Counted from the stretch's first letter, positions 1 through 8,812 are shown. The stretch: DNA of 64,000 nt from SIG299 sp045531955 (GCA_045531955.1 JAZSFC010000009.1:13411-77410), one strand, 5' to 3'. Notes: generated by a model from the sequence alone, not told the origin. Numbers and translations are program-made.

Positions 1-37
1 TTTAAGTGTGTATATGCTCTTGTTTTCCATGTATGTA

Positions 38-134
38 GCAGCGGGATGCGAACCTCGTACCGCAAGCGAATGCTTTTCGTCCGAGTGACAACTCCCTGTT
101 CACCCGGCACTTAACGCGCGAGATTCTACTCTGC
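38..134 (-). promoter_or_regulatory. THF (tetrahydrofolate) riboswitch
   Basis: Read on the minus strand, the segment carries the THF riboswitch consensus in order: GAGTAG, GCGTTAAGTG, GTGAA-n-AGGGAGTT, ACGAA, GCGG and GCATCCCGC. It is closed by a P1 helix of GCAG (131-134) with CTGC (38-41). The family binds reduced folates and usually controls folate transporters (folT) or folate-pathway genes. The controlled gene must lie leftwards beyond position 1, so it cannot be named here. The block matches of the class are visible in the sequence; the target is inference. Confidence 0.9.
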
Positions 135-173
135 AGATTTTTTTGGTATTACAGCACGAAAAGTTTAAGTAGT

Positions 174-201
174 TTGTTCGTACTGTTTATGATATGATAC
201 T
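174..201 (+). promoter_or_regulatory. weak promoter candidate upstream of fliB
   Basis: TTGTTC (174-179), 16 bp, then GATACT (196-201) could serve as a sigma-A promoter for the fliB-cotH pair. It is a poor match. The remaining sequence up to the gene start shows no other structure. Confidence 0.3.
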
Positions 202-326
202 ATCGTATGCAGAAAGTATATCAGATTTAACAGAAAAGTAAAGTGCTTTTTGAAATTAAAGCAGTAAAATTTTAGCAGATGATTGCAAAATTTTTTGTAT
301 ATAATGACAAAGAAAGGAAAAGCAGC

Positions 327-1403
327 ATGATACATCGTTTCCCGAATTACTATAAAGAGTTTTCCTGTATTGCCGACAAGTGCGAGGCTACCTGCTGTGC
401 GGGCTGGCAGATTGTGGTGGATGAGGGCTCTCTAAAAAAATACAAAAAGGTGACAGGACCCTTTAAGCAACGGATAAAGGACGGTGTAGATTTTAAAGAA
501 GGTGTGTTTTATCAGAATCCGGGCAAGCGGTGTGCGTTTTTAAATGAGCAGAACCTGTGCGATATGTATACTGCCCTGGGAGAAGATTCCTTTTGTGAAA
601 CCTGTCGCAGATATCCGCGTCATATCGAAGAATTTGAAAATATCAGGGAATTTACTTTGTCGGCATCCTGTCCGGAAGCGGCAAGAATACTGTTGTCACA
701 AAAGGAACCGGTGCAGTTTTATGAGGCAGAGATTGAAGCAGACGAGGAAGAGTTTGATGATTATGACCCGATGATGTATGGAAAACTGTTAGAAGCCAGA
801 GGGGAGATGCTAAAGCTTTTGCAAAACCGCAGCATCCCTGTAAAAGAACGGGCAGCGGCTCTGTGGGATTTTATCCAAATTTTCCAGGAGGAAATGGATG
901 AAGGAACCTTGTTCGCTGACGATACAATTTATGAAAAACTGATTCCGCGAGAGCCAAAAACCTCTTATGAAGAGGCAAAAGCATTGTTTGCACTGTTACA
1001 TAACCTGGAGTTTTTGGCAGATGACTGGGAAGATACTCTTAATGAAGCGGAAGAACTGCTTTATGGCAAAGGAGCTAAGGATTACGAAAAAATCATGACA
1101 AACTTTGCTGTGTGGAAATATACAAATTTCCCGAATTGGGACATTATGACAGAGCAGCTTCTGGTGTATTTTATTACCACCTATTTTTGCGGTGCAGTGT
1201 ACGATGAATATGTGGCATCCAAGGTAAAAATGTCGGTATGCAGCGTGTTTTATATTGAGGAACTGGCACGGGCACAGTGGGCAAAAAAAGGCGGTAGTCT
1301 TACTTTGGCAGAAGTTACGCGTATTGTGTACCGCTATTCCAGGGAACTGGAGCATTCCGATGAAAACCTGATTACCATGGACCGGATGATGGAGGAAATA
1401 TAG
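327..1403 (+). CDS. fliB: FliB-type flagellin lysine-N-methylase (Cys-rich)
   Basis: A 358-residue cytosolic protein of the FliB family, whose enteric member methylates lysines of flagellin. The family's cysteine clusters are all present: CxxxxCxxxCC near residue 15, CAFLNEQNLC, FCETCRRYP and SASCPEAA, which probably bind a metal or Fe-S centre. The ATG at 327 is preferred because AAAGGAAAAG precedes it; an in-frame ATG at 279 lacks a Shine-Dalgarno sequence. The next gene starts one base after the stop, so the two are co-translated. No flagellar genes are in view, and in Clostridia homologues often lie away from flagellin, so the true substrate is uncertain. Confidence 0.75.
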   Translation: MIHRFPNYYKEFSCIADKCEATCCAGWQIVVDEGSLKKYKKVTGPFKQRIKDGVDFKEGVFYQNPGKRCAFLNEQNLCDMYTALGEDSFCETCRRYPRHIEEFENIREFTLSASCPEAARILLSQKEPVQFYEAEIEADEEEFDDYDPMMYGKLLEARGEMLKLLQNRSIPVKERAAALWDFIQIFQEEMDEGTLFADDTIYEKLIPREPKTSYEEAKALFALLHNLEFLADDWEDTLNEAEELLYGKGAKDYEKIMTNFAVWKYTNFPNWDIMTEQLLVYFITTYFCGAVYDEYVASKVKMSVCSVFYIEELARAQWAKKGGSLTLAEVTRIVYRYSRELEHSDENLITMDRMMEEI

Positions 1404-1404
1404 A

Positions 1405-3456
1405 ATGAGAAAGAAAAATTTGTTGGTTTTAACAGTAATAGCCTTGACTGTATTTCTGGTGGCATGCGGTTCTAATGAAGTGCCGCAGATGCCAATGGCT
1501 ACGGTAGCACCAACACAGGTGATAGAGTCAACCATGGCACCAACGCAGACTGCAGCACCAACGGCGGAGCCAACCAAGGCAATAGAAAACACAGAACCTA
1601 CAGCACTTCCGACAAAGGCACCGGAAAGAGAACTGACAAATGACCCTGTGCCAACGGTGGAGGAAGCTTATTCCCTGGCGTTTTCCCGATATACCGGTGT
1701 ATACGGGGAAGGTTTTGGACTTGTAATGTCGGCATCGGATGAAGCAGCGGAAATTTACTATACGTTAGACGGAAGTAATCCGTTAACCAGTAAAACAGCT
1801 ATGAAGTATACCGGAGCTATACCGGTGTTGAAAAGAACCGGAGACGCTAATGTGGTATCTGCCATTGATCCGGTGCTGTTTTCCGGAAGCTTTAACTATG
1901 TGAGTAAAAATGCGTTCAAATGCGAAATAGAAGCACCGTCAGATGATGCGGTAGATAAGTGTACCGTGGTGCGTGCGGTGGCAAAATACGCCAACGGAAT
2001 CATCTCAGATGAGGTTTCCGCCACCTACTTTATCGGCACCATGGAGGAACATATCAAGGGTTTGGCAGAAAGCTGTGAGGCGGCAGGAATGCCGTTATCT
2101 GTGATAAGTATTTCTGCCAATTACGATGATTTGTTTGGCGAAAACGGCGGCATTTACATGAAAGGTAAAATCTTTGAAGGTGCTCTTAAACAATATCTGG
2201 TTCAAAACGGCACCCCGGAGGACGGTGAAGTAGCCCGCAGTCTGGATGCTAACTATAAACGTAAGGGAAGAGCTTGGGAAAAGGAAGTACGGGTTTCTTT
2301 TATAGAAGCGACAACGGAAGGGCTTACCGAGGTACTTACCCAAAACTGTGGTATCCGAATTCAGGGCAATTACTCCCGATCGGATTTGCAAAAGGGCCTT
2401 CGCTTATATGCCAGAGATGATTATGGGAAAAAGAATTTTAAATATGCTTTCTTTGGTGAGGATTATGTGGATTTCGAAGGCAAGACTATGAATAAGTTTA
2501 AAACCTTGGTGCTTCGGAATGGCGGGAACTGTGCTTTTACGGCCAAGTTTAACGACACCTACTGGCAGTCGTTGGTATCGGAACTGGACTGCGGTACCCA
2601 AAAGTCCCGGCCGTGTGTGGTTTATATCAACGGAGAATATTGGGGCTTGTACGTTCTTCAGGAAGATTACACCGACAATCATATGGAAAATTTATACGGT
2701 GTGGATAACAATGCGGTAGTAATTTATAAAGGCGATGCAGAAGCATTGGAATTGGGCTATAAACTGGATGAAGGTGAGATTCCGGAGGGCGAAGACGAAA
2801 CATATTATTTCAATGAACTTTTGAATTTCTTTGATAAACATGATAATTTGGCAGATGATGCGAACTATGCGGAGTTTTGTAAGCTGGTAGATCCACAATC
2901 CGTCATGGATTATTTTGCAGTGCAGTGTTTTATCAATAATAAGTGGGACTGGCCGGGCAAAAACTGGTCCATGTGGAAAACAACAACTTCCGATGTTGTA
3001 GAAGACAGTTACGGCGACGGCAGATGGCGTTTCCTGTTCTATGACATGGAATTTGGCGGTGTCAGCGGGGAATGGGACGCAAAAACCAACACCATTAAAG
3101 AAGATAATTACAAGCCGGAAGGATTATTGGATTTTAATACAGACAATCCGGCGGTATTGTGCTTTGCATATTGCATGACTAATCAGGGCTTCCGGCAGGA
3201 ATTTAATAAGACGCTGCTGGGGCTTTCCGAAGGTGTATTTGAGAAGGATAAGGCTTTGGAACGACTCGAAAAATTCGAAGAAATGTATGGTCCTCTGTTT
3301 GAACAGTTCTTTGAGCGGTATCCCGAAACCGGTAGTGCTGAAAATGCATTGGAGGGCGGTTATGCATCTTCGAAATGCATTCGGGATTTCTTAAAGGAAA
3401 GAGAAAAGCATATTCAGAAAATGGTAGACTATGTAATCAAGAAGCGCGGAGAATAA
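1405..3456 (+). CDS. CotH-family secreted lipoprotein
   Basis: A 683-residue lipoprotein with signal peptide and lipobox LVAC (Cys21), followed by a Thr/Pro-rich linker to about residue 75. A beta-rich chitobiase-C-terminal-like segment follows (YYTLDGSNP, about 112-120), then a CotH kinase-like domain from about 290 to 640. In the CotH part, LVLRNGGN, GEYWGLYVLQEDY and RWRFLFYDMEFGG are recognisable; they correspond to the nucleotide-binding and DxD-like segments of this spore-coat/cellulosome kinase family. It is probably anchored outside the membrane and phosphorylates or binds surface proteins. Translationally coupled to fliB and ended by a strong terminator. Confidence 0.8.
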   Translation: MRKKNLLVLTVIALTVFLVACGSNEVPQMPMATVAPTQVIESTMAPTQTAAPTAEPTKAIENTEPTALPTKAPERELTNDPVPTVEEAYSLAFSRYTGVYGEGFGLVMSASDEAAEIYYTLDGSNPLTSKTAMKYTGAIPVLKRTGDANVVSAIDPVLFSGSFNYVSKNAFKCEIEAPSDDAVDKCTVVRAVAKYANGIISDEVSATYFIGTMEEHIKGLAESCEAAGMPLSVISISANYDDLFGENGGIYMKGKIFEGALKQYLVQNGTPEDGEVARSLDANYKRKGRAWEKEVRVSFIEATTEGLTEVLTQNCGIRIQGNYSRSDLQKGLRLYARDDYGKKNFKYAFFGEDYVDFEGKTMNKFKTLVLRNGGNCAFTAKFNDTYWQSLVSELDCGTQKSRPCVVYINGEYWGLYVLQEDYTDNHMENLYGVDNNAVVIYKGDAEALELGYKLDEGEIPEGEDETYYFNELLNFFDKHDNLADDANYAEFCKLVDPQSVMDYFAVQCFINNKWDWPGKNWSMWKTTTSDVVEDSYGDGRWRFLFYDMEFGGVSGEWDAKTNTIKEDNYKPEGLLDFNTDNPAVLCFAYCMTNQGFRQEFNKTLLGLSEGVFEKDKALERLEKFEEMYGPLFEQFFERYPETGSAENALEGGYASSKCIRDFLKEREKHIQKMVDYVIKKRGE

Positions 3457-3459
3457 GTG

Positions 3460-3496
3460 AAAAGCACCGGACCTGTGGGTACCGGTGCTTTTCGTG
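3460..3496 (+). terminator. rho-independent terminator of fliB-cotH operon
   Basis: Perfect 11-bp stem AAAAGCACCGG / CCGGTGCTTTT around an 11-nt loop, ending in a short T run. The next gene is leftward, so it separates convergent units. Confidence 0.8.
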
Positions 3497-3522
3497 TATA
3501 GGGTAGAAAATTTGTGATGGGC

Positions 3523-4332
3523 TTATTTTTCCAGCTTTGTAAATAAATCAGCCTTAATCAGTACCGGGCGAAGGGCCAGGTATAAAAGCACGGCACAAAG
3601 AAGGGACAGGGCGGCATTGACACCGGTGGTCAGGGTTGCTATTTTAGCAAGTGCTTTGGAAGCGTCCTGCGGAATGCCGAATAAATACATTTTGTAGAAG
3701 TATCCTACCAGTGGGTCGGCAACAACGTTAAACAACAGACCTGCACCGGCAGAAACAATAGTTGCTACAGTAAGTTTTTTCTTGTCGGTAATTTTTGTGA
3801 TATGGAAGCACTTGTGTGCTACAAAACCGGTAATCAGGCCGATGCAAAGCTTTAAGAAAAAGGTTTTAGGTGCACTGGTAACATAAATAGTGGTTAAATC
3901 TGCCAAAGTTAAACCAAGGGCGCCTGCCATACCGCCGAGAGGTCCGCCGAGAAGCAGAGCTGCCAGCACAACGAAGGTGTTTCCAAGGTGGAACGCAGTG
4001 GATCCGCCCGGTAAATTAATATCAATTTTAAAGTAGGTAAACATGATGTAGGACAGAGCTGCAAACAGGGCAGCCTGCACCATGCGTTTGACCTGCTCAG
4101 AGGAGGTGTAGGTTACGGCATGTTCTTTTTGCTTCAAGCGGGCAATACCGCTGAATAAAACTACAAGTCCGATGAGCAATGCGAAAATGCCCCACAAAAT
4201 AAACGGAAAGTATGGGTCTTCACTGTTGATTTTTTCTGCCGGAGTGTAACCGGTAAAACCGACAATACATAAAATAAGTCCGATGGCAGAAAGGATGCCG
4301 CCGATAATAGGTTGTAATATAGTCTTCTTCAT
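3523..4332 (-). CDS. ECF transporter S component, probably pyridoxal-family vitamer (PdxU-like)
   Basis: A 269-residue membrane protein. Two N-terminal helices and a short polar stretch precede a six-helix ECF substrate-binding (S) domain from about residue 85, with AFHLGNTFVVLAALLLGG and a glycine-rich continuation typical of the fold. S components capture a vitamin and dock on a shared EcfA/A'/T module, which is not in this window. It lies 21 bp after a pyridoxal/pyridoxamine kinase with a strong AAGGAGG site, so a B6 vitamer is the likely substrate. Specificity is inferred from context only. The extra N-terminal helix pair is unusual for a plain S component. Confidence 0.75.
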   Translation of the reverse strand: MKKTILQPIIGGILSAIGLILCIVGFTGYTPAEKINSEDPYFPFILWGIFALLIGLVVLFSGIARLKQKEHAVTYTSSEQVKRMVQAALFAALSYIMFTYFKIDINLPGGSTAFHLGNTFVVLAALLLGGPLGGMAGALGLTLADLTTIYVTSAPKTFFLKLCIGLITGFVAHKCFHITKITDKKKLTVATIVSAGAGLLFNVVADPLVGYFYKMYLFGIPQDASKALAKIATLTTGVNAALSLLCAVLLYLALRPVLIKADLFTKLEK

Positions 4333-4353
4333 TTAAGTTATCCTCCTTGATGT

Positions 4354-5190
4354 CTATGAATTATGTTTTAATTTACCGAGCAACGGTTCAAAGTATACGC
4401 CGTCGGTGGAAGGTATGTTATTTTCTTCCGTAAAAATAATTGCTTCTCTGATAAAACTGCTGGCCATGGTAACGGATTCCTCAAAAGAAATACCGTGAAC
4501 AGCGTTGGAAGCAATAATAGCAGCAAATACGTCACCGGTGCCGGAGCGTTCTTTGCCGGCTTTCTTTTGTTTTTGGATGGTAGTACCGCTTGCTTTGTCA
4601 TAAATCAGATTTACTAAGAAATCTTCCGAAGTGATGCCAGACACCACAATTTGCTCTGCCGGATACTGTTTTAAATGCGCCAGAAGCCCGTGAAGCTCGG
4701 CATCGGTCCAATCCCCATCATGATATGGAATATCTGCTAAAATACAGGCCTCGGTCAAATTCGGCGTTAAAATGTGGGCATAGGAAGCCAGGTCCTTCAT
4801 GGCTTCACACATTTCTTTGGTATATACCGAATACAGGCGGCCGTGGTCTCCCATAACCGGGTCAATGATGACCTTGGTATCCGGAGTGGAAAACTCTGCA
4901 ATCAGGCGCTTTACCATATCAATCTGCTCCAGAGAACTCAGGAACCCGGACAAAATGCCGTGAAAGGTCAAATCAAGCTTTTTCCAGTAATCCAGATAGT
5001 CGGGAAGCTCAGTGGTTAAATTCTTTTTATAAAACTGCGGAAAGCCGGGATGGTTGGAAAACAGGGCCGTCGGAACCGGACAACACTGGATTCCCATGGC
5101 GGAAACCACAGGTACCGTAACTGCTAGTGACGATTTACCAAAACCCACAATGCCGTTGACCGCAGCAATTTTTTTGATTGTATTATGCAT
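4354..5190 (-). CDS. pdxY: pyridoxal/pyridoxamine kinase
   Basis: A 278-residue ribokinase-family B6 kinase. The N-terminal AAVNGIVGFGKSSLA segment, the GILSGFL segment, the DPVMGDHGRLY phosphate-binding stretch, LTPNLTEA, and the GTGDVFAA anion hole with catalytic Asp near the C-terminus match PdxY/PdxK. It phosphorylates pyridoxal or pyridoxamine with ATP in the cytosol. The ATG at 5190 (MHNTIKK) follows AAAGGAAAA; a longer frame to 5259 has no ribosome binding site. It is the first gene of a two-gene leftward operon with the S component, a typical salvage pairing of uptake and metabolic trapping. Confidence 0.85.
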   Translation of the reverse strand: MHNTIKKIAAVNGIVGFGKSSLAVTVPVVSAMGIQCCPVPTALFSNHPGFPQFYKKNLTTELPDYLDYWKKLDLTFHGILSGFLSSLEQIDMVKRLIAEFSTPDTKVIIDPVMGDHGRLYSVYTKEMCEAMKDLASYAHILTPNLTEACILADIPYHDGDWTDAELHGLLAHLKQYPAEQIVVSGITSEDFLVNLIYDKASGTTIQKQKKAGKERSGTGDVFAAIIASNAVHGISFEESVTMASSFIREAIIFTEENNIPSTDGVYFEPLLGKLKHNS

Positions 5191-5294
5191 ATGGAAAATT
5201 TTCCTTTCAGTACTGTTGGGGGTATTGTAATGCGAATTTGAGGATATTAAAATAACCAATTTAATAAAAAATATTAATACCAGATGAAATAAAG

Positions 5295-5323
5295 TTGCTT
5301 ATAAAGGAAAAATGTGTTAAAAT
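5295..5323 (+). promoter_or_regulatory. sigma-A promoter
   Basis: TTGCTT, 17-bp spacer, TAAAAT, placed just upstream of the small lipoprotein gene. Confidence 0.75.
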
Positions 5324-5359
5324 TAATTTCATCTAAAGATAAGAAAGGGGAGTAAAATA

Positions 5360-5737
5360 ATGAAAAATTATCTTAAGAAAATTGTGACAACAGCGTTTGT
5401 CATGGTTATGCTGGTTTGTTCCATGGCAGCCTGCGGCAAGTCTCTTTCCGGTTCTTATGAATCTGAAATTGAAGTTTTAGGACAGAGTTGGAACGTAACT
5501 TACACCTTCAAGGGTAAGAATGTGGAGGCAGTGAGCAAGGTAACAATTCTCGGAAATGTGCAGAATACTACCAGTACCGGTACCTATGAGCTTGTAGAAA
5601 ACGCAGACGGGACTATGGAAATTACCATCGATTTTGAAAATGAAACAGACCTTTTTAAAGATGGAACCTTCACCTTTGAAGAAGCAGAAGAGTATATCAA
5701 AATCGGAAAGTCCCAGTACAACAAAATTACAAAGTAA
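5360..5737 (+). CDS. small lipoprotein, function unknown
   Basis: A 125-residue secreted protein with a signal peptide and lipobox MAAC (Cys25). The rest is a single beta-rich domain with alternating strands (SGSYESEIEVLGQSWNVTYTF near the start) of the lipocalin-like type common in Lachnospiraceae lipoproteins. I do not recognise a named family. It has its own promoter, AAAGGGGAG ribosome binding site and terminator, so it is monocistronic and lies between two vitamin-transport genes without an obvious link to them. Confidence 0.75.
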   Translation: MKNYLKKIVTTAFVMVMLVCSMAACGKSLSGSYESEIEVLGQSWNVTYTFKGKNVEAVSKVTILGNVQNTTSTGTYELVENADGTMEITIDFENETDLFKDGTFTFEEAEEYIKIGKSQYNKITK

Positions 5738-5744
5738 TAAAAGA

Positions 5745-5773
5745 GGAGCAGCTGAAACGCTGCTCCATTTTTT
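5745..5773. terminator. bidirectional rho-independent terminator
   Basis: Perfect stem GGAGCAGC / GCTGCTCC with a 6-nt loop, T tract on the + side and A tract (AATAAAAGA) on the other. It can end both the lipoprotein transcript and the leftward thiT transcript, whose coding region ends at its edge. Confidence 0.8.
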
Positions 5774-6321
5774 TATTCTGTGGCAAGAACTTTGATTTTT
5801 GCAAATGCTTTCCGTACCGGTGGCAGTGCCAAAAGTACAAGAGTTAAAATAACCTCCGGAAGAATGTAGCTTAAGTTATACACGGTAGATGCCCAAACTG
5901 CTGCCGCATTACCGCTGAAACTATCCACATATGTAGTATAGAAAATCAGACCGGAAACCATGTGGAAAAAGAATCTGCCGGCAGCACCAACCAAAAATCC
6001 GGTAATCAGGCCGTTCTTTTTGTTGTGGAAGAAACCGGATAAACCAAGAGCTGCAAAGGCCAACGGATAGTCTAAGAGAACCTGGGCAGGATGTACCACA
6101 TATGGACCGGTGATAAACTGCAGTATGCCGTAGGCAAAGGCACCAATCAGACCGGTAACCGGACCGTACCAGTAACCGATGAGACAGACAATCAGCATGG
6201 AAAACAGTGTGGTGGAACCGCCGTTTGGAAGACTCGGAAGCTTGATGACTACCGAGATGACGGTGGCCAGGGCAATTGCCATGGCGGAAAATACGAGTTG
6301 CTTTGTTTTGATTTTGGACAT
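5773..6321 (-). CDS. thiT: thiamine ECF transporter S component ThiT
   Basis: A 182-residue, six-helix membrane protein. The ThiT (YuaJ) signature segment around YGILQFITGPYVVHPAQ plus LLDYPLAF supplies the thiamine-binding aromatic residues and the loop preceding helix 5, and the length is normal for the family. It captures thiamine and works with a shared ECF energizing module encoded elsewhere. The TPP riboswitch and the Shine-Dalgarno-sequestering hairpin upstream confirm the substrate independently. The leftward transcript ends in the shared terminator. Confidence 0.92.
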   Translation of the reverse strand: MSKIKTKQLVFSAMAIALATVISVVIKLPSLPNGGSTTLFSMLIVCLIGYWYGPVTGLIGAFAYGILQFITGPYVVHPAQVLLDYPLAFAALGLSGFFHNKKNGLITGFLVGAAGRFFFHMVSGLIFYTTYVDSFSGNAAAVWASTVYNLSYILPEVILTLVLLALPPVRKAFAKIKVLATE

Positions 6322-6328
6322 AAAAAAT

Positions 6329-6354
6329 CCTCCTTAAGATATAAGCTTAGGAGG
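6329..6354 (-). promoter_or_regulatory. Shine-Dalgarno-sequestering hairpin of thiT
   Basis: On the minus strand, CCTCCTAAG (from 6354) can pair with the thiT ribosome binding site CTTAAGGAGG (to 6329) across a short AT-rich loop. The site lies between the TPP aptamer and the start codon, and no T-rich intrinsic terminator is seen there. Control is therefore probably at translation initiation. Confidence 0.7.
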
Positions 6355-6382
6355 GGCCGAAGAAATTCATTATAATTTGAAT

Positions 6383-6470
6383 TTTGCTTCCTTACGCCGG
6401 TACTAACCGGATCAAGTGATGAGGGTCAGCAACCATGTGGCTGCTTCTCAGCATTTGGCACCCCTAGCAA
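6383..6470 (-). promoter_or_regulatory. TPP riboswitch (thi box)
   Basis: Minus strand shows the canonical elements GGGGTGCC, GCTGAGA, GACCCTCAT, then ACTTGATCCGGTTAGTACCG and GCGTAAGGAA, closed by TTGCT/AGCAA. It binds thiamine pyrophosphate and represses thiT. Confidence 0.96.
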
Positions 6471-6475
6471 GTTTT

Positions 6476-6503
6476 AGTATAATCTAATTTCGAAAAATGT
6501 CAA
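6476..6503 (-). promoter_or_regulatory. sigma-A promoter of thiT
   Basis: Minus strand TTGACA, 16-bp spacer, TATACT, directly upstream of the TPP aptamer. Confidence 0.85.
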
Positions 6504-6596
6504 GAAAAAAAGATGGAAATTTTCTTCCACCTGAATTCTGTAATAATTATAGCATAGTCTTCACAAAATATCCAGTCTTTATTTTTCTGTGTCGCA

Positions 6597-6605
6597 TGAT
6601 ATAAT
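6597..6605 (+). promoter_or_regulatory. extended -10 promoter of helD
   Basis: TGATATAAT is a perfect extended -10 element with only a weak -35 region (CTTTAT). The untranslated leader downstream contains a small TCTGCGCAGA palindrome and no other recognisable element. Confidence 0.55.
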
Positions 6606-6669
6606 CAAAGCTACCATTGTATAAGAGAAGGTCTGCGCAGAGGGCGCAAAACGAAAGGGGACGATGCGG

Positions 6670-8700
6670 ATGAATCAGGAACAGTATTTAAGCCACGTAC
6701 TTGGTAAACTGGAAACTGCTATTTCAGAGCTGGAAGGAAAGATGGAGTTTCGGCGGTCGGAAATTGCCAAAATGCAGGAGTATTACTGGGAAAGCTATAA
6801 CGAATACGATGAGTTTGGCTATGAGAAATTCGATAATGACCGGTTGCTGAAGGAAGAAATGGATTCCCACAGTGAGTTGTCAAAAACCTATGCCCGTTAT
6901 CAGAAAATGAAAGACTCTCCTTATTTTGCAGCAATTACCTTTTGTTATGAAGGAGAAGAGGAGCCGGAAATTTATTATATCGGTATTGGTGATTTCTCTC
7001 CATCGAAAGGAGATGTCCCTTTGGTTTGTGATTGGCGGGCACCGATCTCGGGTTTGTTCTATGACTACGAAGTGGGAAAAGCGTCTTTCAAAGCACCGAT
7101 GGGAGAAATATTCGGAGAACTTTTACGCAAGCATCAGTATAAGATAAAAAACGGCAAGCTGCTTTACATGATTGACAGTGATATTGTTATCAACGATGAT
7201 GTTTTACAAAAGGAACTGTCCATGAATGCAAACGCCAGATTGAAAAGCATTGTTACCACCATCCAAAAGGAGCAGAATGCCATTATCCGTAATGAGCAGG
7301 ATAAAATTTTGGTTATCCAGGGGTGTGCCGGTTCAGGAAAGACTTCGGTAGCATTGCACCGTGTGGCATATCTTTTGTATCATCACAGAAACCAACTGAA
7401 TGCAAAGCAAGTGTTGATTTTGTCACCAAATCCGGTGTTTTCGGAATATATTTCCCATATCCTGCCGGAGCTGGGAGAAGAAAATATTTTGGAAATGTCC
7501 TTTGATTTGTATGCTTACAAGGAACTAAAAAAATATAAAGATACGGAAGACCGTTATGTCTATTTGGAACGTCTGCTTACTTTGCCGGAAAAGGAGGCTT
7601 GGGAATATCAGGCGAAGGTGGCAGAAAAGCAATCCAAAGACTATGTACTGGAACTCAATGAATTCGTACTGTTTTTGGAAGATTCTTTAATGAATTTTCG
7701 GGATTTTAACTATAAGAAAATTCACCGTACCGCTCAGGAACTCCGGACGCTGTTTTACGATAAATTCCCGGATATTCCGATTTTGGAAAGAATGAAAACA
7801 GTGGCGGAGTATGTAATTGATGAAGAAGAAACCCTGTCCGGAAAAGAACTGGATATTTTGGAACGGGAAATTGTAGTAGAAAAGATGGAGCGGATGTACG
7901 AATCCAAGGATTTTTATAAACTGTATAACCGCTTTTTGTCGGAAAGCGGCAGGGAACCAATCAGGGAAACGGCAAAGGCAATTCCTTATGAGGATGTGTA
8001 TGCCCTTCTTTATCTGCGTCACTTACTGCACGGCAGTATCAAACGAAGTGCCATTAAGCATCTGATTGTGGATGAAATGCAGGACTATTCCTACATGCAG
8101 TTTCTGGTACTCAGCAAGATGTTTTCCTGTCCGATGACTATTCTGGGCGACCGGGAGCAGCAGGCTGCACCGGGAAAACTGGACACCCAGACATTATGTA
8201 AAGAGATTTTTGGTAAGGAAGCCAAGCTTTTAACTTTAAAGAAGAGCTATCGTTCTACTTCCGAGATTACCCGCTTTGCAAACCGCATCGCCGGCATTGA
8301 AAATGAGGAGGCATTTGAGCGTCCGGGGAAGGAACCGGTATGGATTATGTCAAAAAATGAGTCTGAAATGCAGGAAAAAATCATCGAAAAACTGACAAAT
8401 GGGTGCAACGACAGTTTTGAGACCACGGCAATTCTTACTACAACGGAAGAACAGGCAGAACGACTATATGTAGCGTTTAAGGATAGACTGGACGTCCATA
8501 TGTTGTCCCCAAACAGCAGTAAAATGGAAAAGGGAATCGTGATTACCACCTTCTATCTCGCCAAAGGTTTGGAATTTGACAGTGTGCATATTGCCTACGC
8601 ACCGGAGGAAGAAAAGCTTACACAGTACCAGCGTCAGATTTTGTACATCGGGGCGACAAGAGCACTGCATGAACTTACCGTGTATAGTATCGCAAAATAA
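6670..8700 (+). CDS. helD: HelD-type UvrD-like ATPase (RNA polymerase recycling factor)
   Basis: A 676-residue SF1 ATPase of the HelD family, which in Firmicutes enters RNA polymerase and releases stalled enzyme from DNA. An N-terminal coiled coil (about 1-75) precedes the conserved DWRAPISGLFYDYEVG segment, Walker A GCAGSGKTS near residue 220, LIVDEMQDYS as the Walker B/DEXX box, LKKSYRSTSEI, and a C-terminal LAKGLEFDSVHIA plus YIGATRALHELTVY as SF1 motifs V-VI. The ATG at 6670 is preferred because AAAGGGG lies 9 nt before it; an ATG two codons earlier is too close. Length is close to the Firmicutes norm, and it appears monocistronic. Confidence 0.88.
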   Translation: MNQEQYLSHVLGKLETAISELEGKMEFRRSEIAKMQEYYWESYNEYDEFGYEKFDNDRLLKEEMDSHSELSKTYARYQKMKDSPYFAAITFCYEGEEEPEIYYIGIGDFSPSKGDVPLVCDWRAPISGLFYDYEVGKASFKAPMGEIFGELLRKHQYKIKNGKLLYMIDSDIVINDDVLQKELSMNANARLKSIVTTIQKEQNAIIRNEQDKILVIQGCAGSGKTSVALHRVAYLLYHHRNQLNAKQVLILSPNPVFSEYISHILPELGEENILEMSFDLYAYKELKKYKDTEDRYVYLERLLTLPEKEAWEYQAKVAEKQSKDYVLELNEFVLFLEDSLMNFRDFNYKKIHRTAQELRTLFYDKFPDIPILERMKTVAEYVIDEEETLSGKELDILEREIVVEKMERMYESKDFYKLYNRFLSESGREPIRETAKAIPYEDVYALLYLRHLLHGSIKRSAIKHLIVDEMQDYSYMQFLVLSKMFSCPMTILGDREQQAAPGKLDTQTLCKEIFGKEAKLLTLKKSYRSTSEITRFANRIAGIENEEAFERPGKEPVWIMSKNESEMQEKIIEKLTNGCNDSFETTAILTTTEEQAERLYVAFKDRLDVHMLSPNSSKMEKGIVITTFYLAKGLEFDSVHIAYAPEEEKLTQYQRQILYIGATRALHELTVYSIAK

Positions 8701-8712
8701 AAGAAAGTAACT

Positions 8713-8756
8713 TTATGCTGCCAGCATAACGAAATAGAAAAGCAGTGTGCTACAGT
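8713..8756 (+). promoter_or_regulatory. Palindrome-(-10) promoter, site 1
   Basis: Perfect 17-bp palindrome TTATGCTGCCAGCATAA centred at 8721; 30 bp later a -10-like TACAGT (8751). No recognisable -35. First of seven sites with identical spacing; it would drive the secreted transglutaminase-like protein. Confidence 0.75.
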
Positions 8757-8812
8757 TAGGTTGTAAGTGATCCAAGTCAACACAATCTAAGAAAGAAAAG
8801 AGGTAGAACACA

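Noticed and set aside
38..134. tRNA-like segment with a GGTTCG T-loop on the minus strand
   Set aside because: No acceptor stem or anticodon arm can be formed; the conserved blocks match the THF aptamer instead.
996..1592. Minus-strand frame of 198 codons across fliB and cotH
   Set aside because: Antisense shadow of two genes with clear motifs; no ribosome binding site or recognisable domain.
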